From contig CADCSX010000023.1 in assembly GCA_902805475.1 (NCBI GenBank), positions 4,030,001 through 4,094,000 of the forward strand: a stretch of 64,000 nt of DNA, read 5' to 3'. The stretch comes from Entonaema liquescens (lineage: Eukaryota > Ascomycota > Sordariomycetes > Xylariales > Xylariaceae). The notes under the pieces are model-generated. The model was given only the letters and a program-made list of their open reading frames with translations. It did no database searches and was not told the origin of the DNA. This document shows positions 1-12,106 of the stretch, one piece after another (position 1 is the first letter of the stretch; every line of letters starts with the position of its first letter). A program made the translations under genes and the position numbers.

Positions 1-816
1 GTCAGATTGCTCCCACCAAAGAGTATTCTGTGGTCTGGATTTTGATTAGACCCAACGGCCTCTAGCCTTATTCGAGAAGATACCCTAGATCTATGTTATC
101 GAACCTAATCCCTCGTTAGTTAGATGGAATACATATCTCTCTCTTTCGTACCTCGTACGCTGGTAGATGTACCTAGGTAGGTAGGTTATCTACATGTATC
201 CATCTAGGTTAGTAGGTATTATTACGTCCTTAATTACTTGCCTACCTCGGTAACGCCCGTTCCTCTTCTCTCATGCGTTTATCTCTGGCTATGGACAAGT
301 ACCTTACAAGAATTGTAATCTTTGGTCTGCTTGGCTACCAAAAGCTTCGCCAAGGACCAAGGGCCCCCCTCCTCCTTCTCCCCCCATTCTGCATGTACAC
401 TGGCCAACATCAAGATCCACCGGTCCTATCGAAGATCCTTGTTAAACTAGAACGTAGGATGTAGACTGTAGACTGTGGAACAAAGAGAGTATAGTATGTA
501 CTTCTATACTCTTCGCGTTGTATCATGCTAATGTATAATAAATAATCCCCGGGGCAGCGCACTCGTAACTTTACTTACTGTAACATCGTCTCCTTCCTTT
601 CACCTCTGTAATTCAGAATCCTGTGTGTGGCCTTCGGCCTGACTGGATAGTATATTGTCGCATTCATAGCCGTTTGCCAATCGCCAGGACTTACCTCCCA
701 TTTTCCCTTTCTCTTCTTCTTACCCTTTCTTTTCCTTCATTTTCTTATAACATAGCTTCTGTGGGCATCTCGCCGCCTTCTATATTCGCCCCGGTCAACG
801 AACTCTGCCGTCCGAA
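1..816. other. Upstream region of the amino-acid permease
   Basis: No gene recognised. A short cluster of tacctaggtaggtagg-type sequence lies at about 170-187, a motif that recurs in other intergenic stretches here. A TATA-like AT stretch lies at about 530-547. A CT-rich tract at about 700-745 sits just before the permease start and looks like the pyrimidine-rich core promoter usual in filamentous fungi. The small ORF at 273-464 has no recognisable features. Confidence 0.5.
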
Positions 817-2818
817 ATGGTTTCTTCCGACCCTGCTGCCAGTAGTGGCAGCAAAGATGAGAAGGATGCCGGCCTCCCGAGCTACTCGAGCCCAGTAATC
901 GGGGAAGAGGGCGCACAAAGGTCTGATAACTGGGCGACGCGCAATGGTCTGAATCTCGATTCCTTTAAGAAACGCGACTATGGTACCGGAATTGTTGAGC
1001 TCGACCGGAGCATGAAACCGCGACATCTGCACATGATTGCCATTGGTGGTTCTATCGGTGCTGGTTTCTTCGTCGGCTCAGGAAGTGCCTTATCTACAGG
1101 TGTAAGTTACCAGAATATCTCATTTGGATACCACCATCTGCGCCCTTGTCCTCATACGATTTTCGATCTGACCGTATTATTATTCATAGGGCCCCGCTAC
1201 TCTATTGATCGATTTCTTCATTATCGGTGTGATGATGTTCAACGTCGGTATGTACTACGTTCACTAAAATGTGATGCTCTTACCTTCGTCTAAACGGTTT
1301 AAATTGACACTATATTCTATATAGTATACGCTCTCGGTGAACTATCTGTTATGTTTCCTATCTCTGGTGGTTTCTACACGTATGCGACTCGTTTCATCGA
1401 CCCTTCCTGGGGTTTTGCCATGGGATGGAATTATGTCTTACAATGGGCTGTCGTCGTTCCGCTAGAACTCACCGTGTGCTCCATCTCGATCTCGTATTGG
1501 AATGCAGACATTAGCCCTGGTGTCTGGATTACTATCTTCTACGTCTTTCTCATCATAGTCAACATATTCGGAACTCTTGGTTACGCCGAGGAGGAGTTTT
1601 GGGCTTCCCTTTTGAAGCTTACTGCTACCGTCGTCTTCATGTTCATTTCCTTGGTTTGCGTCCTGGGGGGTGCTCCTGAGGGAAGCCGATATGACCAGTA
1701 CTACGGTGCACGCCTCTGGTACGACCCTGGTGCATTCCGACACGGTTTCCGCGGTTTCTGTGCTGTATTCGTCACAGCCGCCTTCTCGTTTAGCGGAACC
1801 GAGCTGGTTGGTCTCGCCGCTGCTGAATCCCGCAATCCCGCCAAAGCCCTTCCCGGTGCCATCAAACAAGTGTTTTGGCGTATTACTTTGTAAGTACCCT
1901 GAAGTGTCCATAATTACGCCGTTCTTAGACTAGAAAGTTTCCTAACAATTGACTACAGGTTCTATATCCTTGGTCTTACTTTTGTTGGCCTTCTCATTCC
2001 TAGTGATGACCCTCATCTACTCAATGCAGGCTCCAACGATGTTACGGCGTCACCTTTTGTATTGGTCGGACAATATGCGAACCTGAATGGATTTAACCAC
2101 TTCATGAATTTTATTATATTGGTTTCGGTTATTTCCATCGGTGTCTCCGGTGTCTACGGCGGAAGTCGTACTTTGACTGCCCTCGCTCAGCAAGGTTACG
2201 CCCCTAAGATTTTCACGTATGTTGACCGCGGAGGTCGTCCTACGTTCTCTGTCGGCCTGCTTCTTGCCTTCGGTCTATTGGCGTATATCAACTTGGCTGC
2301 CGCCGGCCCCGACGTTTTCACTTGGCTACAGGCCTTGTCTGGCCTTGCTGCTCTGTTTACTTGGGGTTCTATCTGTCTGGCGCATATCCGATTCCGCAAA
2401 GCTTGGGCGTACCACGGCCATACCCTCGATGAAATCCCATTCAAGGCGATCGCTGGCGTCTGGGGATCATGGGTTGGTCTAATCCTAGTTGTATTGGTAT
2501 TGATTGCTCAGGTTAGTGCTTTCTCTTCTACACAACGTGAACGTCTTACTAAATTATCTCCAGTTTTACGTCGCTATATGCCCTCCCAAAGGTGGCTTTA
2601 ACGATGTTGCAGGGTTCTTCGAATCATATCTCGCGCTTCCCGTCGTCATGCTATTCTGGGTTATTGGATACTTATGGAAGCGTACTGGCTGGCTCCGCAC
2701 ACACCAGATTGACGTGGACACTGGGCGACGAGAGGTTGACTGGGTCGAAATCAACGCGTATCGCGAGAAGCTTGCCGCAATGCCCGCATGGAGGCGTATA
2801 CTGAACCTTGTGTTTTAG
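817..2818 (+). CDS. Amino-acid permease (APC superfamily, fungal AAP/YAT family)
   Basis: Plasma-membrane proton/amino-acid symporter of the Gap1-like family. I infer five exons: 817-1101, 1190-1247, 1325-1889, 1959-2511 and 2564-2818, giving 571 residues. All four introns are 48-88 bp GT-AG, and the reading frame is continuous across every junction. The hydrophilic N-terminal tail (about 65 residues) is followed by the family signature IGGSIGAGFFVGSG at the first membrane segment, then GPATLLIDF, the GELSVMFPISGGFYTY motif and SFSGTELVGLAAAESRNP, all hallmarks of fungal amino-acid permeases. About twelve hydrophobic segments are visible, and a charged C-terminal tail ends in LNLVF. The length is typical for the family. 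Substrate specificity cannot be read from the sequence. The start is the first in-frame ATG and follows a pyrimidine-rich leader. Confidence 0.93.
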
Positions 2819-4252
2819 ATTGCGGCGCTGTGTTGCATATGCGTATATTCTGTTCGGAGTAGGATCGTGGCTTTAGGGTCCGTGTATAAAGAGATGTAAA
2901 ATCGAGGAACTCTGCATGATGAATTAGATTCTGTTGATATATGGAGATAATAAAGATACCAATGCGATTTGCAATTGAAGTTCCAGGAGAAAAAGTTGAT
3001 TGCAAGGTTCCCAGAATCAAGCTGTTAAGTCATATACTTTAGGTAGTTACATACCTAAGTAGTATGTCTTTATGTTATTAGTCACCTAAGGCCCTCACGA
3101 CCTAGATATACGAGTCAAGGCGAAGTTATGACATGGGAACTATTTTAGGAGCAAGTTCGATAATGAAGGGAAACACAATAAGAGGAAGCTGACGCTGGTC
3201 ATTAAGCATTAGCTATAAGGGATCGATATTAAGTTTACTTTGGACATTGAAGTGATCTATACGCATGACTAGGTTTACCCTAGGTAAATGAAGGTTAATC
3301 AGCGTGATATGAGTTTACACTTCTTCACTAGGATCAGTCAATGTGACACATGCGTATAGGTTCCCCTAGGCAAGGCATACAGGTACTGATGTCTAAGTAA
3401 TCAACCAACCTACATCCCGAGTCACCATGCTATCATTCATAGGCTTCTTCATTCTGATATTTACAGCTATAGACATCCACCTTACCTTGGTCATGATAAT
3501 TTTATGGCCCTGAAATTATTTATATTTGTCACTGAGTTGAACCTTAGTAGCGCCACGGGAACCAACGATGTACAGATACGATTACCTATGTGGTCATTAA
3601 GGGAAGTAAATTTTTACTTCTTGTTAGAAAATCTCTAGATAATGGTGAGAAGTATTTCAGCTCCTCTTTTTGGGGACTCTCTGTAACCCCCTTTTATGCG
3701 CGGTTTAATGACTCCATTCGGGCGTTGAAGAACCCCCGACCTAGGCATTGAGCTTACAGGCCCCCATAAAGCTTTACGATTAGACTAATGAGTAGTATTA
3801 TTCGATATTCTAGGTATAAGCTGAGATCAAATCCCAGGTGGTTGGCAATTTTGGCGGCTTCCAGAGGATGCGAATATGACGAATTGGTGTAGGCCTTACC
3901 AGTCTGGCGAGAGAGCATACGTTGGCTAATATAGTATATCCACCAATGATAACATATATTCGGGAGGCGTAGTGAATATATATCATGTCCCTTTCAACTG
4001 GATGCTGCGCTCTGTCGAGAGTGTACTTTAGTACCTGGTACGCCAATCACTCTTAGAGGGCTATACGAGGACACTTTGGGTCAACCTATATTAGTGATAC
4101 TATATATTACTGTGTGCTATCGCTACTTAAGGTGTGCTAGGACTGATTCCTAGATGAAGTAATGGAAGTGGTGTATGCTAAGCGGTTTCCATGCCATTAA
4201 GGCTTATACAGGCGGATCCCGTACCATGAACTCATCCATATGCCCTGATAGA
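2819..4252. other. Intergenic region between permease and subtilase 3' ends
   Basis: The permease and the minus-strand subtilase converge here. The stretch is moderately AT-rich with no ORF of recognisable composition. The minus-strand 78-codon ORF at 3810-4046 shows no domain or intron support. I see no RNA gene or repeat in it. Confidence 0.5.
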
Positions 4253-5560
4253 CTACGAGCGGTCTATATTAGCTAGGCTCCGCGTTAAATCACCCGTGAA
4301 GATGACTATCCCATTGCCATTAAAGGCCAAGAGGTTCTTGGAGCCCATGGGATCACGGACGACCCCGTCCGTTGCTAGCTCCCGTAGAACATCGACACTG
4401 TCGCCCGGGGTTTTCATCCGGTAAGGGACAACGCTCTTGAGATACAGAATGAGGCCAGATACGTGAGGTGTAGACATGCTTGTGCCGCTGAGTGAGTTCG
4501 TATCTTGGTCGGTTTTAATCCACGCAGACGTAATGTTCTCGCCTGGCGCAAAAATATCCACCAGTTCGCCCCAGTCGCTGAAAAACGAGCGCGTATGATC
4601 TTTTCCAACAGAACCAACAGTGATAGCAGTTGGAGCAGATGCTGGTGAATACTCTCGAGCATCATGGTCGTAATTGCCGGCAGCTACGACAGTCAACACA
4701 CCTTGTTTATATGCTTCATCGACTGCTCGATTAACGGATTCCCTGACCTCCCCACCCGCGCTGATATTGATGACTGATCTACTCTGACGATTCTCGGCAG
4801 TAATGTTGCGAACGGCCCAATGTATTCCTTCGAGAAGATCTGAAGTATAAGACCTGGTATCCGCGAAGATTTTGACCGAAACAACCTTTGCTTTTTTTGC
4901 GACACCACTGTAAGAAAGTTAGCCATTATATGATCATTCCGAATTTAATGTAGCTTGGAATTACTAGGTCTTGCCGGCGATAGTACCCGCCACATGTGTC
5001 CCATGACCAATGTCGTCCGCAAACACACCGCCCACAGCGTTGTGGCCTAAATAGGCACGATCCTCAAACTCTTCGTGTGTGGCTAACAACCCGGTGTCAA
5101 GTATGTATGCGTATGTGCCTTCGCCGGCTTTTGAGTCGTAAACATAGTCCGTGTGATTTGTAATCCGATGAGAAAGGTCGGCCAAGCCCTAGGGGGCGTC
5201 CTGTTGTACTGTGTGCTTCATCAGAGAGATTACACCGTCGGATTCGATCACCTCAACAGCGTCATCACTGCCAATCTGGACGAGGGTGTCACCATCCATA
5301 GTACATGAGTAGGCGTTCCAGGATCCAATGTTCCATCGTCTTCCCATTTCTACCATGGGCGAGTTGCTCAAAGCGTGTATATTAGCTGCTCGTTGCATAT
5401 GCTGTTCCACTGCAGACGCGTCCAATCCATGTCTGAGGGTAACGATGTATCGCCCAGGGTTCTGGTCAGGATCATCTTTCTCTCTTAAGACAAATGGATG
5501 TGCTGAAACCAAGTTCGATACGACGAAACTCAAGAGTGACAGGTTTCCAAGACCAACCAT
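4253..5560 (-). pseudogene. Secreted subtilisin-like serine protease (S8A, proteinase K type) with in-frame TAG
   Basis: Two exons are inferred: 5560-4965 and 4907-4253, with a 57-bp intron (donor GTAATT, acceptor TTACAG). Together they encode about 416 codons. Residues 1-20 look like a signal peptide. An I9 propeptide follows (GRYIVTLRHG), then the catalytic domain with Asp in YILDTG, His in GHGTHVAGT and Ser in SGTSMSTPHVSG. The substrate-binding strand is seen as VINISAGG and the oxyanion Asn as VVAAGN. Length and order fit oryzin/proteinase K enzymes. Codon 124 (5189-5191) is TAG exactly where the family has the invariant Trp of the APWGL motif at the mature N-terminus. The frame continues unbroken on both sides. 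One TGG-to-TAG change explains it. It is therefore a recent pseudogene, a base-call error, or a read-through case. All catalytic residues are intact, so loss is not old. Confidence 0.85.
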
Positions 5561-6207
5561 GATGGCTTGAGCAATAGAGAAGAAGTAATCGAAATTCGGT
5601 TCTAGAGAGTGTTGGTGACTATGTCGAAACGGTGTTTCTGTAAAATAGAACGCGGCTAAAGATGCGCGGTGTCCCCCGAGAATAAAGATTGATCTTGATG
5701 AGTGATTGATTTGGGAGAAAGAGACGAAAAAGAGGAAAAAGTTAAAGCGGGAGATACCTAGAACATATGTAGGCTAGAAAGAAGGTATGGTTTTGGTTGG
5801 AATTTCCTCAGAGGGAAGTTTCATGGGAAAGGGGTAAGGCTGTTGAGGCCTTGGAGACTGGTGGCTTCCATAGACTTCACCAGCATTGCGCATGCCGCAC
5901 AGGCACGAAGTGGTGATATGGAGAGAACGATGGATAAAGTAGCATAAAAGTCAAGTAGAATTATCTTTCCTTCCCTTTATAAATCTCCCGGATTGTACGT
6001 AGGCCCTGTGAACTTGAATATGGCAGACTAGAAATAGTAATATCCATACTCTATAGTTGAGTGTTGGATTTTTCGTCAATTAGTATTGAGCAGAATCCCT
6101 TGCTAAACTTACACGTATATAAATACCTCGCGGGGGTTCATTTACATTATGTTACTGCTATAAATATATGCGATAGTAGGTAGAAAATGATAGATATATG
6201 GGTTTCT
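5561..6207. other. Subtilase upstream region and splicing-factor 3' flank
   Basis: This stretch holds the putative promoter of the minus-strand protease and the 3' flank of the splicing-factor gene. A purine-rich tract at about 5690-5760 is, on the coding strand of the protease, a CT-rich leader. I see nothing else I can name. Confidence 0.4.
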
Positions 6208-9064
6208 TTACCTTCTCCCTCCTTGCTCTACTTCCTGGTATAGAGGTTCGATTAATAAGCCCCAGTCTTCCTTGATATCCCGTTTCAACTCTAGGTTGGT
6301 CTTTCGAGACTCAACAACCAACGTATCGCCGCCTTTAAAGTATGCCAAAACGCCTCCCTTGCCGTCCATACGAGCTGTAATACGGAAGTAATGCTTGCCC
6401 TCTTCGTTAGCTTTGCGGACCGGAATGAACTGAAGGTCGTTCTCTTGACACCAATTCTCTACTTCGTCGCGGAATGTGGGTTCTGGTTTGTCTATAGCCT
6501 GCTGTGGCAAAGGTATAGGTACGGGCTTATTGTCTGGTTTGGGTTTATGTGAGTGAGACTTTGGTTGATGAGCAGGACGCCCGTCAGGCCGAGGAAGCTG
6601 GCTCTTCGCATCTGCGCCAAGGTCAAGAGCGGTCTCAATCATATTAGTACCTTTTTCGAATTCGGCGGAAATGCTTGGAAGAGATGAAAGCTCATTAGGT
6701 ATTGCCTGGTCCTTCCACCATTCAAACCAGGCGCCGATCTCCTCATAATTGGCGTCTGGACTGGTAAGCCATTGGTAGAGAATCTCATGCCACATGGGGA
6801 ACACTTCCGAAACTATGACTTCTCCCACTAGAGACGCAGAGATGACATCTGTCCACTTCAAAACACCGTTAAGCATTTGAAGGTACGGTTCTTGGTCGCT
6901 CGGGTCGACGCGAAAGTTAACTCGTAGATATCGGGCGAGACTTGGGAGGAGATGATGCATTACTAAAGGCCTCCATTGATCCTGTTCCTTGGCCGGACGG
7001 AACACGTCTTTCCATTGCTTGAGACTGGGTATTACACCCTTGGAAAAGTCCCATGTGCTAATTAGCTGTCTGAATTTGCGTCTCACTTCTCCTACCAGCC
7101 CAGTTCCCTTGGGATCCAGATGATGGGCTGGAAGGTGTTGAAGCCAAGGGAATAGCCATATGTGCAAGTTCTCATGCCTTTTCCTTGGTTTCCAGCTACT
7201 GACGCCACCTTCAAGTCTCCTCACTACCTGCTCGATGAGCTGCAGACGAACAAATTCTGGCAGAAGGTGTTCCCATTTTTCGAAAAAGTCTAGGAGCGGA
7301 GCTGCATCGTGAATATCCCAAGTCTGGGAAATGGCCGTTACAAGTTTGGGAAAGAGGATTTGGTAGATCATGCTCTCCCAGGGCGTTGTTGATCTTATGT
7401 GATGGCGATGTGTACCGTCGATTTCGGTATCTTGCCACCTCGTGATGGTATTGGTATTTAGATTGTGCGTTTTAGTGAGGCCTAGTAGTCCCCGGATATC
7501 TGAGAGATCTGAAGCAAAATTGCCCAGCCTTGAATCCTCTAATGGCTGCCAGCCTTGGGTAGCATCCCTTAGGAAAGGATGGATAGCAGAGACCGCAAGG
7601 GCGGCCAGCTCTTCATCACCGTGTGTTGATGATGCTGATTCGGCCTTCTTAAGTCCAGATATCACTAAGTCCCAATTTCTGTCATGAGCGGCTTGACTGA
7701 CTCCATCTAAGACGGCCGAGAACACGTTAAGCCCTGCGAAATTGTTCTCGAGTTCACTAAGTTCCTGTTGGCGCTGGGTTTCCTCCATAGTAAGCCATGC
7801 CTTCCGTTCCTCCAAACTCCTCCATTCTTCAACAAAGGCGGCGAGATCACCTTGGGCACGCCTTGCTAGTTTATGCGCTTCCGTCTGCGTAGCGACCTCG
7901 GTACCAGCCTTAGGGGTTAATAAACCCGAACTGGATGTCAGCAATTTTGGTCTCTTCCCGTAAGATCTAATATTGGAGTAAACGCGTCTGGGATTTGTAG
8001 CCCTGGCGCGGCTTTTTTAATATCGGTAACAGTAAGGTATTTCGTCTTGGGTTTCTTTGGGGTGCTTGCGCCACTACCGACTGCACTGTCTGGGCCCTTG
8101 TTCTTTCTCCTGTTACGCTTCACCCGTCTTTCTTCATCCGAGTCGACGACCTCTTCCCTCGCATTCTAGCTTGCCGCTTTTCTTCTTTACGTTCCTTTTC
8201 CGACTTCTCCCTTACAGCGCCAAGCCCAACGCCCTGTGGTCGCAGATTCGCTTCGATTATACCGCTTCGTCCCTGACCTTCAGCACCTAGACCTTGTCCT
8301 TCTACATAACCCATCTTCTCCATCATTCGAGCTGCAAAGGATTTGGCTTTATTTCCACCAAAAGCACTCGACTTGGCGGTTTGAGGCGCTGGGGAAGGAT
8401 CGCGGTCGAGGTTCGCTTTTAGGACAGGCTCGTTTGCGGACGAAGGGACAAACCCTTTCCCTAAAGGTGTGCTCCCATCGTATCTCGATTTGAATCTTGG
8501 CTGTTTACTTGGTGTTTCGCCGGCGACAGGTATGGTTTGTGACAAAGTCGGAGGTGCCCAGCCTATTCCATGCGAAGCGGCACCAAATCCTAGACCGACT
8601 CCTGCCATATCTTCATCTTCGTCGTCATCGTCGCTGTCTTGCATTTTTGAATGGCTAACTTTAGCACCTAGACCAGGATTACTAGTAGGCTGTTCTTCAT
8701 CTCCGTCTTCATCTTCATCCTGGCCCTTATCTTCTTCGATAGATTCATCGTTTAAACTCTCGTTCAGATTTTCTTGACCAGCGGAAACGAATGCCACGTT
8801 CTTATGGCGCAAATCCTTTTTTGACTTCCACCTCTTTCCTGGACCATCATCTTCGCTTTCGGACCCGAATATTCCCAGGGCGGCACTTTCCTTGGCGTTG
8901 CGACCGGTTCGTCTTCGTTTGCGAGGGTTGAGGTCGAAGAATTCGTCGGCTTGCGGGTTTGCAGAAGGCTGCAAGTACTCATCCTCATCCTCATCCTCAT
9001 CGTCGGATGAAGATGAATAAGCAGCTGCATCAGCTTTGGATATTCTACCAGTATCGAAGGACAT
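6208..9064 (-). CDS. G-patch/GCFC spliceosome disassembly factor (TFIP11/Spp382-Ntr1 family), two frame breaks
   Basis: Nuclear partner of the DEAH helicase Prp43 in release of the intron lariat and spliceosome recycling (family knowledge). I chose ATG 9064 because the family-typical TIP_N region starts there (MSFDTGRISKADAAAY). It is followed by a very acidic DEDEDEDE stretch and a basic PRKRRRTGR motif. The G-patch lies at about residues 240-285 (MMEKMGYVEGQGLG...RSGIIEANLRPQGVGLG). The GCFC/TFIP11 helical domain covers about residues 420-780. The C-terminal block around FRDEVENWCQENDLQFIPVR is typical of the family. No intron is needed. The frame breaks twice, at the CCC run 8156-8158 and the TTTT run 7945-7948. 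One extra base in each run joins all three parts in the order seen in homologues and gives about 952 residues. I read these as probable sequence errors because the gene is expected to be essential. Confidence 0.9.
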
Positions 9065-9419
9065 GTTGCTAAGTCGGTCGTGTGCAGACGTTCGAAAAAT
9101 CGTTGTTTTGTTTAAGTCATTGTTGATGAATCTATTAGGTACCTGGGTACGATATACTTTTAGGTGCATGAACTAGGTAGGTACCACCTACATGTACTAT
9201 GAAGGAAGCCGCTATCGATAAAACTGTATACAATCTAATCCTGGCTTAACGCGTGCGCTTTGTACATGTATTTATTGAAGTCGGTACTATGTACCTACGT
9301 ACCTATGCGTCAGCTTAGGTACGTGTACTTGAGGGCATCGATAATGTCAAATCAATACCACATCTTAGGTATAGGCAGTTTATAGATGCCTTCGCTATAC
9401 CCGGTAATGGCTTAATTTA
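9065..9419. other. Short intergenic gap, splicing factor upstream region
   Basis: Promoter region of the splicing-factor gene, lying behind the 3' end of the Psf3 gene. It is rich in interrupted copies of the taggta/tacctacgtacc motif (about 9174-9186, 9292-9305, 9313-9326). No coding potential is seen. Confidence 0.45.
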
Positions 9420-10044
9420 TTAATGTTTTTTGACACGTTCCATCCATTCTTTAGTTCCTTTAGTACCCTCGTGGGCTTTCCTGAACAGTTTTCTCTCCCA
9501 CTCCTCCAACCCTCTCAAGAATTCTTCACCAGCACCGACGCCCATGTCTTCGGTGGCGCCAGCTTTCCTAGCATGGAGCGCGATATCGGCGGCTCTTGTG
9601 ACAAATGTTCTTCGAAGAATTGCGCATATCTCTGCCTCTTCGAAGACGTCTAGCATGCGCGTTCCGAGGCCGTAGAAATTATGGGACTGGTCGCGGAGGG
9701 GCACGGCTCGAGGGTCGGCTTTTAGGGCAGACATGACCTCGTTGGACAATGAAGGAGGGAGATCAAGGGAGACGAACGAACTGGAATCCTCTTCCGAACT
9801 ACTAGGCGACCTGCTCGTTAGAGCAAGAGGTTCGGCGAGCCATAGCGGCAAGCCGACCAAGGTGCCAGCCTTTAACGGTTGAGAAGGGTTATTATCGAGA
9901 TAACCAAGTTCAGATACATCAAGTTCGAATTTACAAGGAACTTTCTTTCGGGGAGGTTAGTTCGGAAAAGAAAGAATACCTAGTTTAATTCTTGGGACTT
10001 ACTTCGGAATCGGTAAGTATCGCATCTATGTCATAATAGGACAT
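9420..10044 (-). CDS. PSF3: GINS complex subunit Psf3
   Basis: Subunit of the GINS tetramer, which joins Mcm2-7 and Cdc45 to form the CMG replicative helicase in the nucleus. Two exons are inferred: 10044-10003 (14 codons, MSYYDIDAILTDSE) and 9944-9420, with a 58-bp intron (GTAAGT donor, CTAAC branch-like site, AAAG acceptor). The 188-residue product has the Psf3 N-terminal signature: a YYDIDAIL start, then VPCKFELDV, GYLDNNPSQPLKAGT and VGLPLWLAEPLA. The helical domain follows with SLSNEVMSALKADPRAVPLRD and FYGLGTRML. The length matches fungal Psf3 (about 180-200). The gene is divergent from SOD2 with a shared 647-bp spacer. An ACGCG core at about 10204-10208 resembles an MBF-type cell-cycle site, which would suit a replication gene, but that is inference. 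Confidence 0.93.
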
Positions 10045-10691
10045 GTTGTGCGAATGGCTTTGGAAGTAGATGGAAGATGCTTCCTCATTCTCCAGCGACT
10101 TTTATTAGTTAAGAGATCTCCTAGGAGGTAATTACCCTAGGTACATCCATGTACAACATACCTAGTTCATATACCTGGGGGGAATTGTTGGTGGGGTTAA
10201 AAGACGCGCTTTTTACGTGCCATGCATAGGTAAGTTGAATTCATGACGGAATATTGATTAAAGCTTTGCTGCATAATCGTACCAGAATGCTACAAAGTAC
10301 TCCACTGTTATTGCAATTCTTTCCTTCCTTTCGTCCCAATTCGGAGGCCGATAGCTTCTTATGCCCCGCAGTTGACAGCTCGGACATAGCTTCCACAGCT
10401 TCTTGTAAGTGACTAAAAAGTACTTAACCTATGTAGTTGACATCATTCCCGGCTACGGTATCGCAACATAAATGGCTAGGTTGTTCCCGAACCGGCAGTA
10501 GCAGAGCCGATACCTTATATCTCTATAATACCTTAGGTAGTTTCCAATTGATTATTTTACACGATACTTTCCCTTTTCTTTCTCTCTCTTAATTCCACTA
10601 CGTCTTCACTACCAACTAATTATAAGTGAAATCTCTATAGGTTAGATCCCCTCAGCTAAGGCTTAACACATATACATAATAGCAAATCAAT
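10045..10691. promoter_or_regulatory. Shared divergent promoter region PSF3/SOD2
   Basis: The two genes are transcribed away from this 647-bp spacer. It contains an ACGCG core at about 10204-10208, on the PSF3 side, and a pyrimidine-rich stretch with CTCTCTCTTAATTCC at about 10580-10600 on the SOD2 side. No ORF of note is present. Specific transcription-factor binding is not demonstrated. Confidence 0.45.
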
Positions 10692-11453
10692 ATGGCGACC
10701 ACACTATTTCGAACTGCCCCCACCTTGAGAGCCGCTTTGCGCACCAGCTCCATGAAACCCGGCGTTGCCGCGCTGGCCAGCACCTCTTTTGTCAGAGGTA
10801 AGGCAACTCTGCCTGACCTCTCATGTACGTATTAGCCTCGTTATTTGTTTCTGCGGGCTCAATTAGCTAACGTGGGCTATGCAGACGATTATGGCGCACT
10901 TGAACCCTACATCTCTGGAAAGATCATGGAGCTTCACCACAAGGGTCACCACCAGACCTACGTCAATGGCCTGAACAGTGCGCTGGAGACTATCGAGGAA
11001 GCTAAGGCTAAAGGCGACGATATCCAAGCGGCTGCCACTGCTCCTCTACTCAACTTCCATGGGGGCGGACACAAAAACCACACTCTATTCTGGGAAAACC
11101 TGGCTCCGAACAACAAGGGGGGTGGTGGTGAGCCCGAAGGTACTCTTAAGTCGGCCATTGACAAAGACTTTGGCTCCTTCCAAAACCTCCAGAAGCAGAT
11201 CAACACAGCCTTAGCTGGTATCCAAGGGAGTGGCTGGGCTTGGCTAGTTAAGGATAAGTCTGCTGGTACCCTACAGGTTATCACCAAGGCCAATCAGGAC
11301 CCCGTTATTGGAAATCAGATCCCGTTACTAGGCATTGACGCCTGGGAACACGCTTACTACCTACAATACCAGAACCGCAAGGCTGAATACTTCAATGCCA
11401 TCTGGAATGTCATCAACTGGGGCACCGTGGCCAAGAGGTTGGAGAAGGCGTAA
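10692..11453 (+). CDS. SOD2: Mitochondrial manganese superoxide dismutase
   Basis: Converts superoxide to peroxide and oxygen in the mitochondrial matrix. Two exons are inferred: 10692-10824 and 10885-11453, with a 60-bp intron (GTACGT to GCAG) splitting a Tyr codon in DLSYDYGALEPYISG. The product is 233 residues. Residues 1-35 are Arg/Ser/Ala-rich without acids, as expected of a matrix-targeting presequence. All four metal ligands are in place: His in MELHHKGHHQTY, His in LNFHGGGHKNH, and Asp and His in DAWEHAYYLQYQNRK. The GIQGSGW segment carries the Gln that marks the Mn rather than the Fe form. The first ATG is used, since it begins the presequence. The gene is divergent from PSF3. Confidence 0.96.
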
Positions 11454-12106
11454 ACGTAAACCGTGGCAGCTTTGCCGTAGATGATGAAACGACACGACAG
11501 ACTAAGCCCTTGTTATGTGAGAGTTTAATATGAACGAACCTACTAGGTGTTTAGGTACACTACTTTACAGACGAGCTAGTGTAGGAAGGTATTGAGCTAG
11601 TATACTGATCAATAAATATATAGTCGTCTTAACTGGAGCTGCTACGCATGGTACTTTACTTCCATCGCTTCATTGGGTTGTCCTTATTCTTATATCTCTC
11701 AGAGCCGCCATTTTCTTATGTTCTATTAGTACTGAAAAGCTATTACTCTCTAGGTAGTTAAAATGCGGTTCTTTAGATGAATATTGTCACTCGAAAATAA
11801 TTAAGTGCGTGAGTTATAGGATCGAAGCCGAGAGGTTTCCGAGAAGAAAACTGGTCTTGGAGCGTTCTTCGGTCTACCTACTTAAAGCTCTAGCTCTAGC
11901 CTGGTGTCTATTGCAACCAAATTTCTGAAAACATAACTCTAGAAAAGTATTACCGCCCTCTAATGAAAAGCACCCGACGATAACCTTCCCTTTTCCCCTA
12001 CCTATCGCCCCGGTCATTATTATTATCATCATTATTATTACTATTATCGTCAATCATTTCGTGTGAGACAGTAGGGGCATTTCTAAGTAGGAGTGCATGA
12101 TTTTGT
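11454..12106. other. Intergenic region between SOD2 and PKS 3' ends
   Basis: Convergent 3' flanks. It contains an interrupted ATT/ATC trinucleotide tract at about 12015-12047. An AATAAATA stretch at about 11610-11618 could serve SOD2 polyadenylation. No coding potential is recognised. Confidence 0.45.

Noticed and set aside
1462..1911. 149-codon minus-strand ORF over the permease
   Set aside because: It lies fully antisense to conserved permease exons and crosses their intron boundary; no domain.
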